Shown: piece after piece, positions 18,864-27,815 of the stretch | Layout: every line of letters begins with the position of its first letter | Position numbering within the stretch: position 1 is the stretch's first letter | Origin: Halobacteriovorax marinus | GTDB lineage: Bacteria; Bdellovibrionota; Bacteriovoracia; Bacteriovoracales; Bacteriovoracaceae | Reading direction: 5' to 3' | NCBI GenBank assembly: GCA_002163155.1 | Contig: MAAO01000008.1 | Coordinates: forward strand, 186,001 to 250,000 | DNA: 64,000 nt | The notes under the pieces: generated by a model | Told to the model about the DNA's origin: nothing | Databases searched by the model: none | The model's input: only the letters and a program-made list of their open reading frames with translations | Translations under genes and position numbers: made by a program

Positions 18864-20381
18864 TCATGCTGACTTTCTTGAAGAAGATTTTTCAAAATAA
18901 ACTTCTGCATACTTAGTATCTACTCCTACTATATGTGTAAATAACCAATTTCTTAGAAAGCTAGCAAGTTTAGATTTTTCTAAATTCCCATTATCAATAT
19001 CTTCTCCATATCGAAGTACCGTTTGAATAAGATTATCGTGTACTCTCTTGTGCGATTCATAAGAATCGTAAGAAAAACTAAGCATAAAATCTTCTTCATG
19101 TTTAAAATGTAATAGAGTGTAACTCTTTAATTCTGTAAAAGCTTCTTTAGTCTTTTCTGTATGATTAGAATTCATTGCTTGAATAAGTATATTAATTCTG
19201 TTCAAAATATTTTTATGTTCAGTATCAATTTTCTCTATATTTATTTCGTATTCCTTTGACCAAGGTATTTCATCTAAGCTTGTGTCTATTTCTACATAAT
19301 GTGTTCTTGAAAGGTTAAATAGAGATTCATTAAATTTATCAATTTCCTTAGCTAATTCTTTTGCAAGATTAGTCGTTTGCCCTACTACAAGTGAGTTTTG
19401 TTGAATAGATTCATTGACACTTAAAGTAGCATCATTTATCTCGGCCATAGCTTGAGCCTGTTCAGCTGCAGCAAGTGCAGCGGTCGAAATTAGTGAAGTG
19501 ATCACCTCAGCACCTGAGCTCACTCTAGAAAAGCTTTCTTTAAAGTCACTTATTGTACTTTGACCATCTCTTGTTTGATCATTAATTATTTTCTCTAAAT
19601 ACGAGCTCTTTGATGAAATCTCATCAATAATGTTTCTTACTTTATCTTCAGTAATACCTAAAGTTCCCTGAATTGAGGAAGCACTTTCACCACTCATTCT
19701 CGCAAGCTTTCCAATTTCCTCGGCCACAACAGAGAAACCTTTTCCGTGAACTCCGGCTCTTGCCGCTTCAACTGAAGCATTAAAAGATAAGAGTTTCGTC
19801 TGAAAAACTATATCGTTAATAATGTTTGTTTTACTAACCACTTGCGAGAATAGAGACGTTAGATCCTCTAACATATCCTTTGTACTATTGATCATAGTCA
19901 TGACTTCTTCATTATTGTCATTTCCCTTCTCAAGTACTCTTTCCATTCTTAAAGAGTCTTTAGAACTTCTCTCAATAATTTTAGTAATGTCTTCAAGTGA
20001 GTCATTTATATATTTGAAATTTTCCGAGTTCGTAGAAGTTAAAGTATTCACTTCATAACAAGAAGAACTTGTTTGAGTTATAGCACTGGCCTGAGATCCA
20101 GTCGTTTCGTTTATTTGACTACAAGAACCATATATTTGTTCAACTGTTCCTGAGAGATTATTTTTAAACTTTTCAACAATGGTTAGTAACTGATCGATCT
20201 TCCGAGCTGATTCTCTTTTACTTATAACAAGAGAAGTAAAGAGGAAAATAATGAAAATATAATTTACATAATAGGTATAATCAACAAACAAATCAAAGCG
20301 ATTAAGACACAATGTTCCAAGTATAGTAATTATAAAAAAAAACAATTCAAACCTAAACTTCAACAATGCTTTCTTTATCAT
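18864..20381 (-). CDS. Methyl-accepting chemotaxis protein with C-terminal hemerythrin domain
   Basis: A 505-residue chemoreceptor. Two membrane helices (about 11-28 and 34-54) enclose almost no periplasmic loop, so there is no external sensor. The cytoplasmic part has the methyl-accepting signalling core, with the hairpin tip FNASVEAARAGVHGKGFSVV near 198-217. A bacterial hemerythrin domain follows (about 370-497) with ligands visible in DTEHKNI, HFKHEEDF, SHKRVH and HIVGVDTKY. Hemerythrin-MCP fusions such as DcrH sense oxygen, so oxygen taxis is the best guess. The gene is isolated from the che operon at 48622-54931 but could signal through it. Confidence 0.92.
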   Translation of the reverse strand: MIKKALLKFRFELFFFIITILGTLCLNRFDLFVDYTYYVNYIFIIFLFTSLVISKRESARKIDQLLTIVEKFKNNLSGTVEQIYGSCSQINETTGSQASAITQTSSSCYEVNTLTSTNSENFKYINDSLEDITKIIERSSKDSLRMERVLEKGNDNNEEVMTMINSTKDMLEDLTSLFSQVVSKTNIINDIVFQTKLLSFNASVEAARAGVHGKGFSVVAEEIGKLARMSGESASSIQGTLGITEDKVRNIIDEISSKSSYLEKIINDQTRDGQSTISDFKESFSRVSSGAEVITSLISTAALAAAEQAQAMAEINDATLSVNESIQQNSLVVGQTTNLAKELAKEIDKFNESLFNLSRTHYVEIDTSLDEIPWSKEYEINIEKIDTEHKNILNRINILIQAMNSNHTEKTKEAFTELKSYTLLHFKHEEDFMLSFSYDSYESHKRVHDNLIQTVLRYGEDIDNGNLEKSKLASFLRNWLFTHIVGVDTKYAEVYFEKSSSRKSA

Positions 20382-20527
20382 ATCGCTCCCGAATTAATAT
20401 TTTTCCTAAATCACCTATCGTAAGATTATAGTAATATTATGCGGTTTGTTTCTATGATAAATATCAGATTTCAGGATTTTAATTTGTTGCAAATTTTATT
20501 TATATACATAATTTTAAAGAAATTGAA

Positions 20528-20559
20528 TCCCCCCAAGTTCATAAATAAAATAGGGGGGA
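20528..20559. repeat. Long-loop inverted repeat of C and G runs near the porin 3' end
   Basis: TCCCCCC (20528-20534) and GGGGGGA (20553-20559) can pair across an 18-base AT-rich loop, 23 bases beyond the porin stop. The homopolymeric arms are striking in such AT-rich DNA. Possible terminator or structured 3' end; no T-run follows. Confidence 0.45.
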
Positions 20560-20581
20560 ATTTTAAGATACGTTTAGTTCT

Positions 20582-21700
20582 TTAGAAAGTGTAAGTAACA
20601 CCTGCGCCCATAGCATTGTCTGCTTTTGATCCGTCACTATAAGAACTATTGTCAATTTTTCCTTCTGCATAAAATGTGACTTTCTTATGAGGGTTATATG
20701 ATGCTCCTACAATATAGTATTGTTTTTCATAAGCATCATGATAAGCAAGATCTTTGGGAGTAAGCTTATTAAATCCAACGTAGTACTTAGCTCTTTGGCT
20801 TGCTTGGTAACCTGCATAAATCTCTTGTCCTCTTCCATCAAAAATAGTTCCAGAGTTATCAACTTCATGATTTTCATTAATGCTATAGAGATAAGCAAAA
20901 GTAAATTGACCAAGACTTACAGAAGTGGAAATTGCTGTAGTCACTTGTTTATCAGAATCAAATTGAAGATTACTAGCATTTTGTATATCATAATTGGCCC
21001 TATTATGAGCAACACCAAATCTTAGAGCTTTAAGAGGTTGATAAATGACCGAAGCTCCATAACCATTTTGATATTTAATCGAATATCCACTAGCAATAGG
21101 ATCTTCCACAAGCTCCTCACCTTCTTTAAACTGTGCTTGCACTGCAATTTTAACTTTTCCAAGATCAATCCTATGAATCACTGAATTCTCTGCTCTACCT
21201 GTTCCACTAGCTCCACCATCAGAGTTAAAATTATAAGTACCAGAACCTTCTCCACCGAAGACATTAAATTGATCTGTAAAACCGGTAACATCAGAATAAG
21301 CTGACCATTGCTTACCAATTGATAGTGTTCCAAATTTCTTAGATCTAAAAGAAATATAACCTAGTCTCGTTTTAAAAGGTTTTCCACTTGGGGTATTATT
21401 ACTAATTTTATGTTTGTCGTTAAACTGATCATGACTGTCACTATCTGTTATATTAAAAGCCCATTCACCTCTAAACAGAGCATCAATATCTTCAGTTATA
21501 GACCTCTCAAGAATGACTCCCGCTCTAGAACCATTATCGATGAGACTAGTTTGTGAGCCTGAATTATATATTAGTGCAGATACTTTTCCGGTAAACTTAA
21601 CTGTTACATCATCGGGTCTAAAAGGTATTTCAATTTCTGCAATTGCTGCTGTTGATACCATTAGAACCATTCCCATTACATTAACCTTAGCTTTGTACAT
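20582..21700 (-). CDS. General porin (Gram-negative porin family)
   Basis: Outer-membrane porin of 372 residues. A signal peptide (about 1-22) is followed by the typical first strand DVTVKFTGKVSALIY and regular amphipathic strands; the segment KTRLGYISFRSKKFGTLSIGKQ is a hallmark of trimeric porins, and the protein ends in phenylalanine (TYTF), the signal for barrel assembly. A mid-barrel loop is rich in Gly and Ser. AAAGGAG precedes the ATG. Monocistronic and probably abundant, although substrate selectivity cannot be read from sequence. Confidence 0.9.
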   Translation of the reverse strand: MYKAKVNVMGMVLMVSTAAIAEIEIPFRPDDVTVKFTGKVSALIYNSGSQTSLIDNGSRAGVILERSITEDIDALFRGEWAFNITDSDSHDQFNDKHKISNNTPSGKPFKTRLGYISFRSKKFGTLSIGKQWSAYSDVTGFTDQFNVFGGEGSGTYNFNSDGGASGTGRAENSVIHRIDLGKVKIAVQAQFKEGEELVEDPIASGYSIKYQNGYGASVIYQPLKALRFGVAHNRANYDIQNASNLQFDSDKQVTTAISTSVSLGQFTFAYLYSINENHEVDNSGTIFDGRGQEIYAGYQASQRAKYYVGFNKLTPKDLAYHDAYEKQYYIVGASYNPHKKVTFYAEGKIDNSSYSDGSKADNAMGAGVTYTF

Positions 21701-21794
21701 CTCTTTCTCCTTTAAGATATAGTTGACTGCTACAGCCTTAAGATCGCCTTAATTTTATTTAAGTTCAATGTACAAATTTGTAAGTTAGGGTGAC

Positions 21795-21821
21795 AAAAAA
21801 AAGACCTCAAAAATTGAGGTC
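21795..21821 (-). terminator. Intrinsic terminator
   Basis: On the minus strand a perfect 8-base stem, GACCTCAA with TTGAGGTC (21803-21821) and a 3-base loop, is followed directly by eight T (21795-21802 read as A on the plus strand). It lies 28 bases after the stop of the outer-membrane gene that starts at 22574. Confidence 0.9.
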
Positions 21822-21848
21822 AACTGATTTATTTGTAATTTCTTTTTT

Positions 21849-22574
21849 CTAGAAACGATAGAGAAGTGTAAGCCTTGAAACTGGAGTTGTACTTGAACTC
21901 ACTGTTGGTGAATCCTTGATGCTACTACTACTCACTTCATAACCAAATGAAAGCTTAGTAAGAAAATTCTTAGAGATTTGGAAATCATTGCCAAGACTAA
22001 AGTAGAAAGTACTTCCGCTCCCGCCTGCATATTCCGAAAGTTTCGAAGAGTCTCCAGCTTTTACACCATAGTAGTAATTAACATAATTAGCATCATAGAA
22101 CTTAACTCCTACTCTAGGAATAAGTTTCCATTCTTCTGTTACGGCAACTGGGATAGCAGAAAATACATCAGTGACAGTTCCCTCACTTTCACCAAAGACA
22201 TCTTTATACCAATAGACATTAAAGATATAAGCTCTTAGGAATGCTCCAGGCCATATACTAGAGTCTTTCTCGACTCCTAGATCACTAGTATAATTCTCAC
22301 CAAGATATTGATAAGTAGGACCCATTCCAAAGTAGCGAGATTTCATGAGATCGTAGTGAAAGAAGAGACCTTCAAATACTGTTTGTTCAGATTTATAATA
22401 GACATAGGGATAAAATTTCTTAGTATTTTTATCCCCATCTGTTTCTGCGTTGCCAATACGATTATTCTTTTTAACCATATGACCACCACCGAAATACCAG
22501 CCGGATTCATTGGGACTTTGGGCAAATATGGATGAACTAATGAATGCTGTAATGATTAGTACTAGAATTTTCAT
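21849..22574 (-). CDS. Outer-membrane beta-barrel protein of unknown function
   Basis: Exported protein of 241 residues from the ATG at 22574, chosen because AGAGAGAG lies just before it and the product then begins with a proper signal peptide (MKILVLIITAFISSSIFAQ). The upstream in-frame start at 22643 gives no signal peptide. The mature part begins with WYFGGGHMVKK and consists of alternating strands ending in LYRF, typical of an outer-membrane barrel. No family is recognised. It is followed by a strong terminator. Confidence 0.7.
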   Translation of the reverse strand: MKILVLIITAFISSSIFAQSPNESGWYFGGGHMVKKNNRIGNAETDGDKNTKKFYPYVYYKSEQTVFEGLFFHYDLMKSRYFGMGPTYQYLGENYTSDLGVEKDSSIWPGAFLRAYIFNVYWYKDVFGESEGTVTDVFSAIPVAVTEEWKLIPRVGVKFYDANYVNYYYGVKAGDSSKLSEYAGGSGSTFYFSLGNDFQISKNFLTKLSFGYEVSSSSIKDSPTVSSSTTPVSRLTLLYRF

Positions 22575-22664
22575 GATCTCTCTCTTGTTATTTATTATAG
22601 ATGAGATCAATTTATAGAAATTTGGGAAATTGTGAACATACATTTCTGTAAGCTGTAGTAAAAG

Positions 22665-24020
22665 CTACTTTAAACCTCTTAATCTTAGAAGATATTCAGT
22701 TCCTAAGCAGCTGGCACCAAATATCCCATCTAAGCCTGCTTTTTCAAATAATTTTAATCTATTATGAATGGCAGTTACTCTATTCATAATAAGTTTATTG
22801 TCTGGACCACAGTCATCAATGGCGCCTCCCCTAATTTGCATCAATTCAGGATCTAACTCAACCATTTTTGCGTATTTCTCGTGGGCAATACCTAAAATAT
22901 GATCAATTCCTTTGGCGTTTGCATTTTTTAGCTCTTTAACAATGATATCGTTATAAGTAGATAAACTCTTTTCCATTAACTTATCGGCCTTAAGCATAGC
23001 GCCCTTAGAAGTCTTAAATACCTCTGTCATACTTTTAAAACCACTAGCTCCACCTCCAGTAACAGAGAGATATTCAGTGAGGCGAGTTGTCATATTCGTT
23101 ACACCTAATCCTCTGGCGTCGGCGCCAACAATCTTTTCCACTCCATCACCTTTTTTGATGACGATAAAGAGATCATCTCCAGTTTGGGCGGTAGAAGTAC
23201 TATAACCGAGAGCATTAGCTGAATTCTTTGCAGTGAACGCCCTAGATAGTTCTTTTTCAATATCATCTGAATTAGCAAAGGGAGTCTCCATCAAACTATC
23301 GAGTCCGTTAATAAGTTGTTTAAAATTCTTATCCACATCACCCATACCAGTAGATCTGAAAACTTCAATTTCTTTACTTAATTTCGACATAAACTTTGGA
23401 TCTTGCGCCTCTAGTCCCATAGAGCTAGTTGCCCTACTTATTCCCTGTTTCATTTCCTTATCGATAAATTCATGAAGTGGTTCTGTGACATTAGTATATG
23501 TTGCCTTGGCACGTGCTTTAATATAACTTTCCTGGTAATTGGCCCCTTCTGAAGTGAAAATATTAAAGACTTCACTATCTGGAAGATAGCCAGGTTTCGC
23601 TTTTAGTTCACTCAACTTCTGTGGACTTAAATCTGGAAAACGAGGCTTAGGAACCTTGCTAACTGCTACCTCAATAGCGCCTCCACAAGTTGACTTTGGA
23701 GTACAAGTAATAAAGTATCCCTTAAAATCCGTTTTAGTTATTTTAACGTTAACGTTTGGATTTGATTTCTTAAATTCACTTGAGTTAAGTTTATTACAAA
23801 GATTTTTTTGATAGACATCTAAAGAGCTATTCACTCCTCCAAGTCCATGACGGTTATTCATTTCCTTCATACCATTGAAGGCCACGCGCACTCCAGAATT
23901 ATCAGAGTTACCAATCAAGGCCTGTCTAAACGCCACACTAGCTTCACTAGTTATATCAACAACCTCACAGCACCATGCAGAGTAAGAGAAGAAAAATAAA
24001 AGAAGTCTTAAAAATTTCAT
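22665..24020 (-). CDS. Large secreted protein of unknown function (second gene of pair)
   Basis: A 451-residue protein with an N-terminal signal peptide (about 1-16, ending AWC). It contains nine cysteines, several near the N-terminus, and a long helical middle. I do not recognise a family. A segment near 289, TGDDLFIVIKKGDG, and the early stretch MNNRHGLGGVN recall GGDEF-type sequence superficially, but order and spacing do not fit. It starts 4 bases after the stop of the 583-residue secreted protein, so both probably act together. AGGAG precedes the ATG. Confidence 0.6.
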   Translation of the reverse strand: MKFLRLLLFFFSYSAWCCEVVDITSEASVAFRQALIGNSDNSGVRVAFNGMKEMNNRHGLGGVNSSLDVYQKNLCNKLNSSEFKKSNPNVNVKITKTDFKGYFITCTPKSTCGGAIEVAVSKVPKPRFPDLSPQKLSELKAKPGYLPDSEVFNIFTSEGANYQESYIKARAKATYTNVTEPLHEFIDKEMKQGISRATSSMGLEAQDPKFMSKLSKEIEVFRSTGMGDVDKNFKQLINGLDSLMETPFANSDDIEKELSRAFTAKNSANALGYSTSTAQTGDDLFIVIKKGDGVEKIVGADARGLGVTNMTTRLTEYLSVTGGGASGFKSMTEVFKTSKGAMLKADKLMEKSLSTYNDIIVKELKNANAKGIDHILGIAHEKYAKMVELDPELMQIRGGAIDDCGPDNKLIMNRVTAIHNRLKLFEKAGLDGIFGASCLGTEYLLRLRGLK

Positions 24021-24024
24021 TCTC

Positions 24025-25776
24025 CTACTTCCCCTTTGCCTTACATTGTTTTACTAAATCATCCAACTCTTTTACAACTAAGGACTTCATAGCAGCAGGA
24101 GATAAATGTTTGTTTTGTTTTTCAATCATTTCTGCGATTCCTAGAAGATATTTTTCATCAGCACTACTAAGATCATACTTTCGTAATTTTGATACAATAT
24201 TTATAGGATTGTACTTACTCATAAGATTCCTAAAGCTACCTTCATTCTTTAATCTCTTTTCAAGAGTAATTAATAGATCTCTTTGAGCGGAGTCGACTCT
24301 TCTGTCTCCTACTCTTTGATTATTTACAACAGGCTTATTACTTACTCTTCTTTTAGTGAATGTTTTCTGTGTCCTCTTATAAGCTCCTTGCAGCACAGCT
24401 TTACCGGCACCGCCAACAAGGGCCAAGGGAGCTAAGTAAAGAGAGAGGTTTCGATCAAATTCTTTATCTTCTGTAGTTTTAGAATCAGTGAGACCTGTGA
24501 AAAAGGAATTTTGCGCCCTCTCATAACGATCCTGAGACACTCCAATAGCTAAGGCCTCTGCTCCAACTGCAACACCCACAATACATCCGACACCCCAAGT
24601 GAAGGCACAAACACCACCTCCGATTAAAGCACCAGCTCCGATATATAAGTCGGTTTTTAAAGTATCCATGTCTAAATCATCTTTAAGCTCTTGGGTCACA
24701 TCACACATGATTTGACTGGGTCCCTGCCTCTTTAGAAAATTTTCAACGGCAACATTGAAACCAAGTAGTTCTTCCCGCTCATCACCCTCTAGGCCTTTGA
24801 TTCTAGCGATGGCCTTTTCTCCCTCTTTATCTAAAGTATTTAAGACTGTTTTGACTTCCGATAAAACGACTGCGTCAGTTTCTTCACCTGTAATAGAGAG
24901 AATACTTAACATTGGATTTGTGGCAAGAAGTTGATTATAAGCAGACTTGTAAACCTTATTTTGCCTATCAAACTTATTATTTACTCTGTAAGCAACTATC
25001 CCTTCAAACATACGACACTTATTAGTTTTGAATAATTTGAGATCTGTTGGGACACTTGCATCAATACATTTACGTATATCTTTAATTTGACTGTAGTCTT
25101 CATCTACGCGAGCTGCTTCGCTATCACTCAAAAGATTGAGTTTAAGAATATCTTGTGTGAAAGCAGTATCCAAAACTTCAGTGTGTTCCTTTAATCTCTG
25201 CGCTTCTTTTGGAGTGACATTAGCGATAAGCTTTTCATTGACTGGATGCTCAAGGTTAGATCTTTGAAATCTTTCCACTTCTTTTTGACTTGAATAAACA
25301 TGTCCAGGCATATTCATTTGTGCCATTAGCATTCTAAGTTGAGGAAGGTCTTCTCTAACAGAAAGCAGTAGACCATGCTTTATTTTTTCACAATTCTTAG
25401 ACATCTCATTTGTTGCTAAACATTGTCTGACTTCTTTTAATTTTGATTGATTATTTTTTAACTCTTCTAGAATATTTTCTTGAAAGCTTGCTAAGAATTG
25501 CTCAGATATAATTTTCTTTTCGACAGCATTAATATCTTTAAGTAAGTGTTCCATTTGATTTTCTTGAACTAAATTATTATCAATGCACTTTAAATAGTAC
25601 TCCGTTTCGTTCTCATCATTATATTTTTGGCAGCTTTTAAAATCATAACTCTCACTCGCCTCAAGTTCATAATCGAAACTTTTCCAATATCCTTGAATAG
25701 ATTCAATAGGTCCGGCACAAACACTTTGCAAGGAAACTAAAATTGATAAATAGATAGAAAGAGCTGTGATTCTCAT
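24025..25776 (-). CDS. Large secreted protein of unknown function with a Gly-rich hydrophobic hairpin
   Basis: A 583-residue protein with a signal peptide (about 1-21). Residues to about 370 are mostly charged helices with several cysteines. Near 378-412 comes a Gly- and Ala-rich hydrophobic stretch (IGAGALIGGGVCAF, VGCIVGVAVGAEA) that resembles a membrane-inserting hairpin, then a basic C-terminal region. That layout, a soluble helical part with one glycine-rich hairpin, is seen in some pore-forming or envelope-inserting proteins, but this is only a resemblance. First gene of a two-gene operon with the 451-residue protein. Confidence 0.6.
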   Translation of the reverse strand: MRITALSIYLSILVSLQSVCAGPIESIQGYWKSFDYELEASESYDFKSCQKYNDENETEYYLKCIDNNLVQENQMEHLLKDINAVEKKIISEQFLASFQENILEELKNNQSKLKEVRQCLATNEMSKNCEKIKHGLLLSVREDLPQLRMLMAQMNMPGHVYSSQKEVERFQRSNLEHPVNEKLIANVTPKEAQRLKEHTEVLDTAFTQDILKLNLLSDSEAARVDEDYSQIKDIRKCIDASVPTDLKLFKTNKCRMFEGIVAYRVNNKFDRQNKVYKSAYNQLLATNPMLSILSITGEETDAVVLSEVKTVLNTLDKEGEKAIARIKGLEGDEREELLGFNVAVENFLKRQGPSQIMCDVTQELKDDLDMDTLKTDLYIGAGALIGGGVCAFTWGVGCIVGVAVGAEALAIGVSQDRYERAQNSFFTGLTDSKTTEDKEFDRNLSLYLAPLALVGGAGKAVLQGAYKRTQKTFTKRRVSNKPVVNNQRVGDRRVDSAQRDLLITLEKRLKNEGSFRNLMSKYNPINIVSKLRKYDLSSADEKYLLGIAEMIEKQNKHLSPAAMKSLVVKELDDLVKQCKAKGK

Positions 25777-25959
25777 GACTTACTTGTCGGAATAACTCAG
25801 AAATATTTGAGCAAATTCATCTTAAAACCTGTTCAAATATAGTGCAGACTCAAATTTTATACAGTAAATCTCTCTTAAGTAGTTAATATCATGAAAGAAA
25901 TATGGCCCTATATTTGCTTTAAAACACATTAACTATTGAATTCAAATGGAGATAAAGAG

Positions 25960-26514
25960 ATGAAGCAACTTATTAGTTTTTGTTTACTATTACTCATTAC
26001 GATAAATGCCTCAGCAGGGAACTCACTCAAGTCTCAAATATTAACAAGTTATAAAACGAGAGTCTCACTCTATTTTACTGAAAGTGAATTGCACCAGAAA
26101 ATAAAGACACTACAAGAACTACACTCTCCTATTCCAAAGGGACTAAGAGAAAGCTATTTTAAAATGGCCATGAATCTAAAAAATCACAAGAAAGATTCCG
26201 TAAATATTATGAAATCGATTATATACACTTGCTTGAATAACTATAAAGACAAGGCCCTTCAGATGCTTTGTAAAAATCAATCTCTAGTGGATAAGATCGA
26301 CTCCTATTACGAAGTACATGCTGGTCAAAATGCATTGCTTGATCAATACATGGATGATTTCTTTGACATTCAAGCGGTTCTAACTGAGTTTACACCAAAG
26401 ACAGAGAGCACTGACTCACAAATTAATAATAACAAGAGGAAGAATGGTAAATTAAAGCCATCTACTAAAGAAAATATCAATCAAAATTCAAATCACACTA
26501 TCATGGATAAATAA
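25960..26514 (+). CDS. Secreted protein of unknown function
   Basis: A 184-residue protein from the ATG at 25960, which has GGAG and AAAGAG before it and yields a clean signal peptide (MKQLISFCLLLLITINASAG). A TTG at 25936 in the same frame is less likely. The mature part is helical and basic with two cysteines, ending in a polar Asn/Lys/Ser-rich tail after residue 150. No domain recognised. The next gene starts 43 bases downstream, possibly in the same transcript. Confidence 0.6.
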   Translation: MKQLISFCLLLLITINASAGNSLKSQILTSYKTRVSLYFTESELHQKIKTLQELHSPIPKGLRESYFKMAMNLKNHKKDSVNIMKSIIYTCLNNYKDKALQMLCKNQSLVDKIDSYYEVHAGQNALLDQYMDDFFDIQAVLTEFTPKTESTDSQINNNKRKNGKLKPSTKENINQNSNHTIMDK

Positions 26515-26557
26515 AATAATATAAGATAAGAACATTGAAAATTTGGAGAAATTAGAT

Positions 26558-27019
26558 ATGTTTAAAAAAATCATCTTTATATCACTAATAGTAATATCCA
26601 TTGGTTTCCCTACGAGACTTTTCCTACTGGGAAGTAAGAGTGCAGAAATGCACCCTACTGTAGGGATTCAAGACGGAGTCCTAACTCCATGTCCTGAGAA
26701 ACCTAATTGTGTCTCTTCATTTGCAAAAGAAACAGATGAAAAACACTACCTAGCATATGTGGCATTAACAGAGAGCCCACTTCAACAAATAAAAGAATAT
26801 GCAAAGAAAATGAATATGACTCTAGAAAAAGAGAGTGAAGGCTATCTTCACTTCACAGAGAAGACTGCTATTTTTAAATTTGTCGATGATATTGAGTTCC
26901 TATACATAGCATCTGAAAAGAAGTTACACTTTAGATCTGCTTCAAGAGTTGGACATTCAGATATGTCTGCCAATCGAAAACGAATGAATGCATTTCTTGA
27001 AATGCTAAGATCTAAGTAA
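26558..27019 (+). CDS. DUF1499 family protein
   Basis: Exported or membrane-anchored protein of 153 residues with an N-terminal hydrophobic helix (about 2-22). It has the DUF1499 hallmark LTPCPEKPNCVSSFA near 41-55 and the closing RSASRVGHSDMSANRKRM typical of the family. I use the ATG at 26558, which has GGAG upstream; the TTG at 26543 overlaps that ribosome site. Function of the family is unknown. It ends exactly where the convergent barrel gene ends. Confidence 0.85.
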   Translation: MFKKIIFISLIVISIGFPTRLFLLGSKSAEMHPTVGIQDGVLTPCPEKPNCVSSFAKETDEKHYLAYVALTESPLQQIKEYAKKMNMTLEKESEGYLHFTEKTAIFKFVDDIEFLYIASEKKLHFRSASRVGHSDMSANRKRMNAFLEMLRSK

Positions 27020-27604
27020 TTATTTAAATCTTAGACTAAATTCTATTGCAGGAAAAATGTAAGTATATGTTTCTGAAACAGTTGAGACAACTGAATTTGA
27101 AGAGGTTTCTGTAATATTTAAAACATGATAATTATAAGAAAACCCAATATAAAAGAGTCTTTTAACTTTCAATTGTAAACCAGCAGATAAAATATAACTT
27201 GTTCCTTCAATATTAGCAGAAGTCCCTCCATTAATTTCTCGCGTCCCCTTGGCATAGAAATTATAGGTTCCGGACATATAAAAGTTTCTACCAGAGTTAA
27301 AAAAATATTGAACTCTAGGTCCTAACTCCAACATGGAGATGGCCGATTCACCAGTCATTGCAGAGTTCTTTGTCCCCCTAGACCATGAATAAATACTTTG
27401 ACCAATAACCCAGTTCTCCTTCTTACCAAAACTCGCCCCTAGAAGGGTATAGTTTCTCATGGCGGTATATTCAAGGCTTTCTGCCCCCTCAGTCTCTGAT
27501 TCGTAATTGAAGCTATGCTGAAAGTAAAATCCTGCAAAAGTATCTTGCACAAGAATAAACGTTAGGAAAAACAAAGTGAAAATGAGTTTAATTGTAACTT
27601 TCAT
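27020..27604 (-). CDS. Outer-membrane barrel-like protein of unknown function
   Basis: A 194-residue exported protein: signal peptide about 1-24, then GFYFQHSFNYES and regular amphipathic strands, ending FSLRFK. The pattern suggests a small outer-membrane barrel of the OmpW/OmpA-like size class, without a specific family match. No Shine-Dalgarno sequence precedes the ATG; a perfect TATAAT lies only 8 bases upstream, so the message may be leaderless. It shares no bases with the convergent DUF1499 gene but abuts it. Confidence 0.65.
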   Translation of the reverse strand: MKVTIKLIFTLFFLTFILVQDTFAGFYFQHSFNYESETEGAESLEYTAMRNYTLLGASFGKKENWVIGQSIYSWSRGTKNSAMTGESAISMLELGPRVQYFFNSGRNFYMSGTYNFYAKGTREINGGTSANIEGTSYILSAGLQLKVKRLFYIGFSYNYHVLNITETSSNSVVSTVSETYTYIFPAIEFSLRFK

Positions 27605-27612
27605 ACAAGTTA

Positions 27613-27641
27613 ATTATAGACATTTTGATAGCTTGCAAGAA
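27613..27641 (-). promoter_or_regulatory. Promoter placing transcription start at the ATG
   Basis: On the minus strand a perfect TATAAT (27613-27618) is 17 bases from a weak TTCTTG (27636-27641). The predicted transcript start falls at about 27605-27606, one or two bases before the ATG at 27604. The -35 match is poor, so confidence is modest. Confidence 0.4.
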
Positions 27642-27815
27642 CATGGTAATTAGGTTCTTAAAATCAAATTCTATTTTCATCAACTATGAAGAACATTTCT
27701 TAAATATGATTATAAAATTAAGTCATTACTTAAATAACTTCAAGAGTATATAAAGTTATTTAAATGAAACAATTTTCTCTTGAGTAGATAGTAAAGCTAT
27801 GAGTCCTCTTAAATT

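Noticed and set aside
22665-24020. Weak resemblance to a GGDEF domain (MNNRHGLGGVN and TGDDLFIVIKKG)
   Set aside because: Order and spacing do not match the diguanylate cyclase fold, and the protein has a signal peptide.
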